In this document: one piece after another, positions 7,844-19,800 of the stretch
Numbering within the stretch: position 1 is the first letter of the stretch
Layout: every line of letters starts with the position of its first letter
Assembly: GCA_947561715.1 (NCBI GenBank)
Contig: OX387203.1
Location: forward strand, 10,354,001-10,418,000
Direction of reading: 5' to 3'
DNA: 64,000 bases
Source of the DNA: Ascidia mentula
Taxonomy: Eukaryota; Chordata; Ascidiacea; Phlebobranchia; Ascidiidae
The notes under the pieces: generated by a model
What the model saw: only the letters and a program-made list of their open reading frames with translations
Told to the model about the DNA's origin: nothing
Databases searched by the model: none
Position numbers and translations under genes: made by a program

Positions 7844-10800
7844 CTTAAAACATGTTTTCATCAACACTTTCGGTGGTAAAATTTGCGCATATTACTTCAA
7901 AGCTACCTTCGTAAACAATAGGTCGATTCGGTTTTGGGTCCCATTGGAAAATAACTTTGCGATTGTAACCTCGGCACCTGCAAACAAGTATTTCACATAA
8001 ACTGTTCTTGATGCATATTTGAAAAAATCTATATCAAATGAATATCAAAGGTATTGCTTGTAGAAGCGAAAAGCTTGGAGAAAGCACAGTGCTACTGATG
8101 CGTTACAAAGATAAAATCTGATACCTTCTTTTATCACCATGTAACCCCCGTTTCCACGAATTGACGGATTTGACGAAAACCCGAAGCCCACAGATGCTTT
8201 CTCATGCAGTCTGATCTTTTTGAATATTACGGTTTCGTCGATTTTGGGAGGAACTTGCAACAATTAAAGGACTGTTAATCTTACATGAAAAGACAGGTTT
8301 CCGTTAAATGCTATATTCACGGATAACGAACCTAAAAGCTGATGTTTCAGTATTGCTGTCTCGTAAAAATTTACAACTCAATACAAAAAATTTGTATACT
8401 CAATTGGAATTCTTGCATCCTTACATTGAACTTTTAGTTTCAGTGATTTGATTTCTGTTTCCTTGTAATCTTTCGAACTCTGATGACACGTCACTAATGA
8501 TCCGTGATCTGATGACGTCAAGCGGATGTTCGCTGAAGCGAACTAAATATATTTTTAAGGTTTGACAACATGTGGTTCATCGGTTTATCAAAAGCGCCAT
8601 TATATAACTGTACTAATCATACCTCATTCCTTACAAGCTGAAGATCGTGCACAGTCATATTTATGAAATGCATTTTCCCACTGAATTTATCGCAGAATAT
8701 CAAAACTAATTCCCCCTCTTTCAACGCAGAAGTATTGCTGAGTGAGTTGAAATCCAAAAGCGTACCTAAATTCATTCAACATTTAATAAGTGAGACGAGT
8801 TTAACAACGCCATTGTGTAACTAAAAAGTTTCATATTTCAAACGTTTTGAAAATTTTGTGCAAAAATCGGACGCTTTCAGAAAACATACTGGCATTGTTA
8901 TTCTTGCTAACGTTACACTTTAGTTTACTTTCACCAACCGTTCCAGCATTGGTAAGGGACGCTCCATTCAGCAGTTTCGGTGCAGGACATTGTGGCGTTT
9001 CGACCGACCGCAGCTGAGTTATCAACGAAAACAGAATCCTTACATTGTGCAGTTACCTGTGTGCTGTATGTCCATGGCCGTTGGTTTGTAGGTTGTACAA
9101 TTTTAAAGTTTGAAAGAGAAGGGCAATCTAAAACAAACGAAACAAAGTTTACAAACCTATCTATTCTTGACTTATTCGAACGCTTCTTGATGAGTATACA
9201 CGGTTTTTAATGTTATTTTGTGAGATAACGAATGCATTACATACCTTTTAAAACTATTCTTGGACTTCCCAGATGGGATTGATTGCAGCAGCAAGATATA
9301 ATTCTAAGTACGCTCCCATTAAACATAGACGGGGAAAGGATTGTAACGTTAAGGAAGTGATTGTCCATTAATCGCAGTGTTGACACCCGCACACCGATGG
9401 TATTGTGTGTTATGGGATTGGGACTCGAAGGTTTGTATTTTGCCAACAGCTCACTTCTCCCATTCATTGCTTCCTTCAACAAGTAGAGATCGAAATCCTT
9501 AGTTGCCGGCCCGTAGTAGGTTATATGGAATAATATGGTGATGTTTGGAACCCCAGTAGACCATATAAAACTTGGACTCGCGTAGTTTCCGACCGATCGC
9601 ACAGAAGCGTGCCAGCATGTTTCTAGAAAAGACGAATAGTGGAAATTTCAACATTGTTGTTAATCTTGATCTCAGCAAATGATCCAGAGGCTCGAGGTTT
9701 TTGTTCAGAAATGTCTGTTATGCGCCGGAAAATGGCATCAATTTCTCCATGACTTTTCTCTATACTTTCTATGTCTTGATATATAACAAAACAATTGGTG
9801 TAAAATTTCGCAAAGTAAGGCAGTGGTGAATTTTGCAAGTGTTTTCAACATTAAGCATTGTGTTTTTAATTTGTTCAACTACATAGGAAACGACTACGCA
9901 AAATACACAAATGTTAAACTACATATTATACCTGCAGTGTAATTGATTGAAAACCCCTGATGTGCTCCACTGCTGCCAGAAGTGAAAGTCAACCGAGCCA
10001 CACTTCCAACAGAAGTAAAATTGAAACCAGATGATAGAAATCCAGAAAAATAATTTAAAGACCTATTTTCGTTGTAAATCTGCGATGGTAACAGAATAAT
10101 TTATCGGAAATTACAAATAATTTCTGGTTTTCTGGCACAATTGAACGTTAATTATTATTAATGGAAATTTCGCCAGCTATTCAACTAGGCTTCATCAGGA
10201 TAATGCTGGGAAACAACAAATTTCTTAAAATCTGATGCAAACTTTCAAACTTTATTTATATTGATGACCTTATCTCGGCATGACTCAATGTATGACTCCT
10301 TTTCGTTTGGAATTTCCATAATGTGTTATAAAAAAATCAGCAAGTGTCAATCTTGTTGTAAGAGCGCACAAACTTACCCGCAATTTATCGGAACCTGATT
10401 CAGTTTCAAACAAATTCACCACGAACTTGATCACGTGATTTGGCGGGGCATTGATAAACCATTGGCAGTTTTCATAGTTGTTGTAAGTTCCAGGCCAACC
10501 AGGAGATGTGAGAACTTCCGTCACGCTGACGTTTGCTGTGCGATTGGTTTCGCCACAACGAGGTGTCCAGATAACTAGTGACGTAACAAAGAGTCAACAA
10601 ACATGCACTGTATTTTTAAATCTTGCTGTTGCAGAATATGTTGTCACAAAACATACCAATGTGTTAAAACTGTTTCTTATACCTGCTGCGTAATTGATTG
10701 AAAACCCCTGATATGCTCCACTGCTGCCAGAAGTGAAAGTCAACCGAGCCACACTTCCAACAGAAGTAAAATTGAAACCAGATGATAGAAATCCAGAAAA

Positions 10801-13800
10801 ATAATTTAAAATTCTATTTTCGTTGTAAATCTGCGATAATAACAGAATAATTCATCGGAAATATCAAATAATTTATGGTTTTCTGGCACAATTATTAAAC
10901 GTTGATAATTATTTATGGAAATTTCGCCAGCTATTCAACGAGGATTCATCAGGGTAATGCTGGGAAATTACAAGTTGCTTCAAATCTGATGCAAACTATC
11001 AAACTTTATTTATATTGATGACCTTATTCGGCATTGTGGCAACACGCTTGTTTCCCTGGCCTAGTTCTGATCACGCCGCATGTTTTCTGAAATTCAACAC
11101 TGGAACACCAAACGGAAAGGATGCAGGCGGAGTTAAGCCTTCCTGCAGAGCTAAAAGCAAGCTGCTGATACTCTGCTGGACAACCACGTTTTTCTGACTC
11201 TTTGTTGTCAAACGCCCTCGTAGTAATCGTTCGCCCTCTCTCAGTGTGCCATTATTTCTTGCCATTCGCGCTGTTACGTTCGCATGTTCTGTTATTAGTT
11301 AATTCGCTATTCATGGGATAAACTCTTGTTAAACGCGCTTGAACCAAATTAAACTTACGCCACCTGGTATTGCAAATGTGTTTTTCATGTAATAAATAAG
11401 TCTGTTCACGGAGTTTTAAATTCAGTAGTCTATACAGCAAGAGCACGCAAGCAGACTTTTAGTTTCAGCACAGCAGCAGCCGACGGGGAAACAATTGGTA
11501 CGCTGCAGCACGACTCTATGCATGACTTCTTTTCGTTTGGAATTTCCATAATGGGTTATAAACTATTCAGCAAGTGCCAATCTAGGTGTAAGAGCGCACA
11601 GACTTACCCGCAATTTATCGGAACTTGATTCAGTTTGAAACAAATTCACCACGAACTTGATGACGTGATTTGGTGAGGCATTGATAAACCATTGGCAGTT
11701 TTCATAGTTGTTGTAAGTTCCAGGCCAACCAGGGGATGTGAGAACTTCCGTCCCTCTGACTTTTGCTGTGCGGTTGGTTTCGCCACAACGAGGATTCCTG
11801 ACTAGAATAACGCAATTCACAAATATTTGAAGTTTTGATTCAACACGTATAATTGCAACTTCAAGGAAAAAGTATGACCAGTTTTCTTGTAAACCGTCGA
11901 ATATAATTAAATACAAAATTTCCTTTTTAACAATTCATCTTTTTCATAAAATGCTACAAAAGTTTTTGTACGACATATTATTGTCTATAAATCAGTGTTT
12001 CTTGAACTGTGAGCGACGAAACGGGCTCAGATGTGCCGCGAACCTCATCAAACAATAACCTAAACAATGCATTTCCAAAACACCAAGGAATGTAACTTCA
12101 AAAACGCACGAAAATGCTAAATTGCAACTACCAGCTATGTAGTTGATTGAAAATCCAGAAGAAGTTCCACTTCCATCCGAAGTAAAAGTTAATCGAACCG
12201 CATTTAAATTCGTAGCGACAGTGTAACCTGACGACACAGATCCACTCAAAGAACGTAACAATGTACTTCCGCCTTGGTCGTATATCTGCAACAGTAATAT
12301 CAAAAGTTTAAAGCAGTAGCAAGTTTTCAAAACAGGGCGAGAGCTATTTTAGGGCACTGCGTTTGCTTAGATCGACACATTTTTGGTTTTCTCTTTGGCC
12401 GGATCCAAAACGCACACATTTGGCGCCGTTGGAATCTTGGTTTGTTTATTATATTGCGGCAGAAGTACACTTGTGCGCCAGCTTTTGAAACAAAGATAAA
12501 TTTCGCTGGCCCAAACCGTGTCTGTGATTCCTGCCTTATTCAGCCCCAATATATTTCTCTTCAAATCAAAATGGCCAAACTTACCCGCAATTTATCACAA
12601 CCTGATTTAATTCGAAACGAGTTTACGATGAATTTGATCACGTGATTTGGTGGGGCATTGATAAACCATTGGCAGTTTTCATAGTTGTTGTATGTTCCAG
12701 GCCAACCAGGAGATGTGAGAACTTCCGTCCCTCTGAGGCTTGCTGTGCGATTGGTTTCGCCACATCGTGGTGTCCAGATAACTAGTGACGTAACAAAGAG
12801 TCAACAAACATACACTGTATTTTTAAATTTTGCTGTTGCAAAAAATGTTGTCGCAAAACATAAGAATGTTTTAAAACTGTTTCTTGTACCTGCTGCGTAA
12901 TTGATTGTAAACCCCTGATATGCTCCACTGCTGCCAGAAGTGAAAGTCAACCGAGCCACACTTCCAACAGAAGTAAAATTGAAACCAGATGATAGAAATC
13001 CAGAAAAAGAATTTAAAGTTCTATTTTCGTTGTAAATCTGTGATAGTAACAGAATAATTCATCGGAAATATCAAATAATATATTGCTTTCTGGCACAATT
13101 ATTAAACGTTGATAATTATTTGTGGAAATTTTGCCAGCTGTTCAACGAGGCTTCATCAGTGTAATGCTGGGAAATTACAAGTTGCTTCAAATCTGATGCA
13201 AACTTTCAAACTTTATTTATATTGATGACCTTATTCGGCATTGTGGCAACACGCATGTTTCCCTGGCCTAGTTCTGATCACGCCGCATGTTTTCTGAAAT
13301 TCAACACTGGAACACCAAACGGAAAGGATGCAGGCGGAGTTAAGCCTTCCTGCAGAGCTAAAAGCAATCTGCTAATACTCTGCTGGACAACCACGTTTTT
13401 CTGACTCTTTGTTTTTAAACGCCCTCGTAGTAATCGTTCGCCCTCTCTCGGTGTGCCATTATTTCTTGCCATTCGCGCTGTTACGTTCGCATGTTCTGTT
13501 TTAGTTAATTCGCTATTCATGGGTTAAACTCTTGTTAAACGCGCTTGAACCAAATTAAACTTAAGCCACCTGGTATTGCAAACGTGTCTTTCATATTATA
13601 AATAAGTCTGTTCACGGAGTATTGAATTCAGCAAGAACACGCAAGCAGACTTTAGTTTCTGCACAGCAGCAGCCGACCGGGAAACAATTGGTACGCTGCA
13701 GCATGACACTATGTATGACTCATATTCGTTTGGAATTTCCATAATGTGTTATAAACTAATCAGCAAGTGCCAATCCAGGTGTAAGAGCGCACAAACTTAC

Positions 13801-16800
13801 CCGCAATTTATCGGAACCTGATTCAGTTTGAAACGAATTCACCACGAACTTGATGACGTGAGTTGGCGGGGCATTGATAAACCATTGGCAGTTTTCATAG
13901 TTGTTGTAAGTTCCAGGCCAACCAGGGGATGTGAGAACTTCCGTCCCTCTGACGTTTGCTGTGCGGTTGGTTTCGCCACAACGAGGATTCCTTACTAGAA
14001 TAACGCAATTCACAAATATTGGAAGTTTTGATTCAACACGTATAATTGCAACTTCAAGGGAAAAATATGATAGGTTTTCTTGTAAAGTGTCAAATATAAT
14101 TTAATACAAAATTACCTTTTTAACAGTTCATCTTTTTTTATAAAATGCTACAAAAGTTTTTATACGACATAGTAATGTCTATAAATCAGTGTTTCTTAAA
14201 CTGTGAGCGACGAAACAGGCCCAGGTGTGCCGCGAACCTCATCCAACAATAACCTAAACAATGCATGTCCAAAACACCAAGGAATGCAACATAGCAAACA
14301 TACGAAAAAGCAAAACTGCAACTACCAGCTATGTAGTTGATTGAAAATCCAGAAGAAGTTCCACTTCCATCCGAAGTAAAAGTTAATCGAACCGCATTTA
14401 AATTCGTAGCGACAGTGTAACCTGACGACACAGATCCACTCAAAGAACGTAACAATGTACTTCCGCCTTGGTCGTATATCTGTAGCAGTAATATCAAAAG
14501 TCTAAAGCAGTAGCAAGTTTTCAAAACAGGGCGAGAGCTATTTTAGGGCACTGCGTTTGCTTAGAGCGACACATTTTTGGTTTTCTCTTTGGCCGGATCA
14601 AAAACGCACACATTTGGCGCTGTTGGAATCTTTGTTTGTTTGTTATATTGTGGCAGAAGTACACTTGTGCGCCAGCTTTTGAAACAAAGAAAGATTTCGC
14701 CGGTGCAAACCGTGTCTGTGATTCCTGCCTTATTCAGCCCCAATATATTTCTCTTCAAATCAAAATGACCAAACTTACCCGCAATATTTCGGAACCAGTT
14801 TGAAACAAATTCACCATGAATTTGATCACGTGATTTGGTGGGGCATTGATAAACCATTGGCAATTTTCATAGTTGTTGTAAGTTCCAGGCCAACCAGGAG
14901 ATGTGAGAACGTCTGTCCCTCTGAGGTTTGCTGTGCGGTTGGTTTCGCCACAACGAGGATTCTGGACTAGAATAACGCAATTCAGAAATATTGGAAGTTT
15001 TGATTCAACACGTATAATTGCAACTTCAAGGGAAAAATATGATAGGTTTTCTTGTAAAGTGTCGAAAATAATTGAATACAAAATTTCCTTTTTAAAAATT
15101 CATCTTTTTCATAAAATGCTACAAAAGTTTTTATACTTCATATTAATGTCTATAAATCAGTGTTTCTTAAACTGTGAGCGACGAAACAGGCCCAGGTGTG
15201 TCGCGAACCTCATCAAACAATAACCTAAACAATGCATTTCCAAAACACCTAGGAATGCAACATAGCAAACATACGAAAAAGCAAAACTGCAACTACCAGC
15301 TATGTAGTTGATTGAAAATCCAGAAGAAGTTCCACTTCCATCGGAAGTAAAAGTTAATCGAACCGCATTTAAATTCGTAGCGACAGTGTAACATGACGAC
15401 ACATATCCACTCAAAGAACGTAACAATGTACTTCCGCCTTGGTCGTATATCTGCAACAGTAATATCAAAAGTCTAAAGCAGTAGCAAGTTTTCAAAACAA
15501 GGCGAGAGCTATTTTAGGGCACTGCGTTTGCTTAGATCGACACATTTTTGGTTTTCTCTTTGGCCGGATCCAAAACGCACACATTTGGCGCTGTTGGAAT
15601 CTTTGTTTGTTTGTTATATTGCGGCAGAAGAACACTTGTGCGCCAGCTTTTGAAACAAAGAAAAATTTCGCCGGCGCAAACCGTGTCTGTGATTCCTGCC
15701 TTATTCAGCCCCAATATATTTCTCTTCAAATCAAAATGACCAAACTTACCCGCAATATATCAGAACCTGATTTAGTTCGAAACGAGTTTACGATGAATTT
15801 GATCACGTGATTTGGCGGGGCATTGATAAACCATTGGCAGTTTTCATAGTTGTTGTAAGTTCCAGGCCAACCAGGAGATGTGAGAACTTCCGTCCCTCTG
15901 AGGCTTGCTGTGCGATTGGTTTCGCCACATCGAGGTGTCCAGATAACTAGTGACGTAACCAAGAGTCAACAAACATACACTGTATTTTTAAATTTTGCTG
16001 TTGCAAAAAATGTTGTCGCAAAACATAACAATGCTTCAAAACTGTTTCTTGTACCTGCTGCGTAATTGATTGAAAACCCCCGATATGCTCCACTGCTGCC
16101 AGAAGTGAAAGTCAACCGAGCCACACTTCCAACAGAAGTAAAATTGAAACCAGATGATAGAAATCCAGAAAAAGAATTTAAAGTTCTATTTTCGTTGTAG
16201 ATCTGCGATAGTAACAGAATAATTTATCGGAAATATCAAATAATTTCTTGTTTTCTTGCACAATTATTAAACGTTGATAATTATTGATGGAAATTTCGCC
16301 AGCTATTCAACTCGACTTCATCAGGGTAATGCTGGGAAATTACAAGTTGCTTCAAATCTGATGCAAACTTTCAAACTTTGTTTATATTGATGACCTTATT
16401 CGGCATTGTGGCAACACGCATGTTTCCCTGGCCTAGTTCTGATCACGCCGCATGTTTTCTGAAATTCAACACTGGAACACCAAACGGAAAGGATGCAGGC
16501 GGAGTTAAGCTTTCCTGCATAGCTAAAAGCAAGCTGCTGATACTCTGCTGGACAACCACGTTTTTCTGTCTCTTTGTTATAAAACGCCCTCGTAGTAATC
16601 GTTCGCCCTCTCTCAGTTTGACATTATTTCTTGCCATTCGCGCTGTTACGTTCGCATGTTCTATTATTAGTTAATTCGCTATTCATGGGATAAACTCTTG
16701 TTAAACGCGCTTGAACCAAATTAAACTTACGCCACCTGGTATTGCAAATGTGTCTTTCAGATAATAAATAAGTCTGTTCACGGAGTTTTAAATTCAGTAG

Positions 16801-19800
16801 TCTATACAGCAAGAACACGCAAGCAGACTTTTAGTTTCAGCACAGCAGCAGCCGACCGGGAAACAATTGGTACGCTGCAGCACGACTCTATGCATGACTC
16901 CTTTTCGTTTGGAATTTCCATAATGGGTTATAAACTAATCAGCAAGTGCCAATCTAGGTGTAAGAGCGCACAGACTTACCCGCAATTTATCGGAACTTGA
17001 TTCAGTTTGAAACAAATTCACCACGAACTTGATGACGTGATTTGGTGAGGCATTGATAAACCAATGGCAGTTTTCATAGTTGTTGTAAGTTCCAGGCCAA
17101 CCAGGGGATGTGAGAACTTCCGTCCCTCTGACGTTTGCTGTGCGGTTGGTTTCGCCACAACGAGGATTCCTGACTAGAATAACGCAATTCACAAATATTT
17201 GAAGTTTTGATTCAACACGTATAATTGCAACTTCAAGGGAAAAATATGATAGATTTTCTTGTACAGTGTCGAATATAATTGAATACAAAATTTCCTTTTT
17301 ATCAATTCATCCTTTTCATAAAATGCTGCAAAAGTTTTTAGACTTCATATTAATGTCTATAAATCAGTGTTTCTTAAACTGTGAGCGACGAAACAGGCCC
17401 AGGTGTGCCGCGAACCTCATCAAACAATAACCTAAACAATGCATTTCCAAAACACCAAGGAATTCAACTTAACAAACATACGAAAAAGCAAAACTGCAAC
17501 TACCAGCTATGTAGTTGATTGAAAATCCAGAAGAAGTTCCACTTCCATCCGAAGTAAAAGTTAATCGAACCGCATTTAAATTCGTCGCGACAGTGTAACC
17601 TGACGACACAGATCCACTCAAAGAACGTAACAATGTGCTTCCGCCTTGGTCGTATATCTGTAACAGTAATGTCAAAAGTCTAAAGCAGTAGCAAGTTTTC
17701 AAAACGTGGCGAGAGCTATTTTAAGGCACTGCGTTTGCTTAGAGCGACACATTTTTGGCTTTCTATTGGGCCGGATCCAAAACGCACACACTTATCTTTG
17801 TAGGAATCTTTGTTTGTTTGTTATATTGCGGCAGAAGTACGCATGTGCGCCAGCTTTTGAAACAAAGAAAGATTTCGCCGGCCCAAACCGTGTCTGTGAT
17901 TCCTGCCTTTTTCAGCCCCAATATATTTCTCTTCAAATCAAATGACCAAACTTACCCGCAATATTTCGGAACCAGTTTGAAACAAATTCACCATGAATTT
18001 GATCACGTGATTTGGCGGGGCATTGATAAACCATTGGCAGTTTTCATAGTTGTTGTAAGTTCCAGGCCAACCAGGAGATGTGAGAACTTCCGTCTCTCTG
18101 TGGCTTGCTGTGCGATTGGTTTCGCCACATCGAGGTGTCCAGATAACTAGTGACGTAACAAAGAGTCAACAAACATACACTGTATTTTTAAATTTTGTTG
18201 TTGCAGAAAATGTTGTCACAAATCATAACAATGTATTAAAACTGTTTCTTATACCTGCTGCGTAATTGATTTTAAACCCCTGATATGCTCCACTGCTGCC
18301 AGAAGTGAAAGTCAACCGAGCCACACTTCCAACCGAAGTAAAATTGAAACCAGATGACAGAAATCCAGAAAAAGAATTCAAAGTTCTATTTTCGTTGTAA
18401 GTCTGCGATAGTAACAGAATAATTCATCGGAAATATCAAATAATTTCTGGTTTTCTGGCGCAATTAAACTTGATTTTTTTAATGGAATTTCGCCAGCTAT
18501 TCAACGAGGCTTCATCAGGGTAATGGCGGGAAATTACAAGTTGCTTCAAATCTGATGCAAACTACTTTGTTCATATTGATGACCTTATCTCGGCATTGTG
18601 GCAACACGCATGTTTCCCTGGCAAAGTTGTGATCTCGCCGTTGTTTTCTGAAATTCAACACTGGAACACCAAACGGAAAGGATGCAGGCGGAGTTAAGCC
18701 TTCCTGCAGAGCTAAAAGCAAGCTGCTGATACTCTGCTGGACAACCACGTTTTTTCTGATTCTTTGTTATAAAACGCCCTCGTAGTAATCGTTCGCCCTC
18801 TCTCAGTGTGCCATTATTTCTTGCCATTCGCGCTGTTACGTTCGCATGTTCTGTTGTTAGTTAATTCGCTATTAATGGAATAATCTCTTGTTAAACGCGC
18901 TTGAACCAAATTAAACTTAAGCCACCTGGTATTGCAAATGTGTGTTTCATATAATAAATAAGTCTGTTCACGGAGTTTTAAATTCAGTAGTCTATACAGC
19001 AAGAACACGCAAGCAGACATTTAGTTTCAGCACAGCAGCAGCCGACCGGGAAACAATTGGTACGCTGCAGCATGACTCTATGCATGACTCCTTTTCGTTT
19101 GGAATTTCCATAATGGGTTATAAACTAATCAGCAAGTGCCAATCTAGGTGTGCGCACAAACTTACCCGCAATTTATCGGAACTTGATTCAGTTTGAAACA
19201 AATTCACCACGAACTTGATGACGTGATTTGGTGGGGCATTGATAAACCATTGGCAGTTTTCATAGTTGTTGTAAGTTCCAGGCCAACCCGGGGATGTGAG
19301 AACTTCCGTCCCTCTGACGTTTGCTGTGCGGTTGGTTTCGCCACAACGAGGATTCCTGACTAGAATAACGCAATTCACAAATATATGAAGTTTTGATTCA
19401 ACACGTATAATTACAACTACCAGGGAAAAATATGATAGGTTTTCTTGCAAAGTGTCGAATATAATTGAATAAAAAATTTCCTTTTTAGCAATTCATCTTT
19501 TTTATGAAATGCTACAAACGTTTTTACAACTTCATATTACTGTCTAAAAATCAGTGTTTCTTAAACAGTGAGTGACGAAACAGGCTCAGTTGTGCCGCGA
19601 ACCTCATCAAACAATAACCTAAACAATGCATTTCCAAAACACCAAAGAATGCAACTTCAAAAACACACAAAAATGCTAAATTGCAACTACCAGCTATGTA
19701 GTTGATTGAAAATCCAGAAGAAGTTCCACTTCCATCCGAAGCAAAAGTTACTCGAACCGCATTTAAATTCGTAGCGACAGTGGAACCTGACGACACAGAT

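Noticed and set aside
7907..7977. Alternative reading of this exon giving CRGYNRKVIFQWD...
   Set aside because: It needs a phase that does not match the upstream donor, and the differences from gene 2 are all third-position only in the EVTIAK frame, which also fits both splice junctions.
10508..10693. Recurrent plus-strand frames of 61 codons (MRTSV...LFLIPAA) opposite the CUB exons
   Set aside because: These are antisense shadows of the A exon, intron and B exon; they recur only because the CUB units recur.
11015..11265. Recurrent frames on both strands within the 420-bp intronic repeat
   Set aside because: The frames shift between copies and carry no protein motif; the underlying feature is a non-coding repeat.
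14561..14863. Minus-strand open frame repeated in many CUB introns (KRNILGLNKAGITDT..., also at 12367, 15532, 49413, 51614, 53815, 57247, 59449)
   Set aside because: It lies between the A donor and the alpha B exon and runs out of the CUB exon in another frame. Its openness is explained by recent copying of the intron; there is no start context and no recognisable domain.
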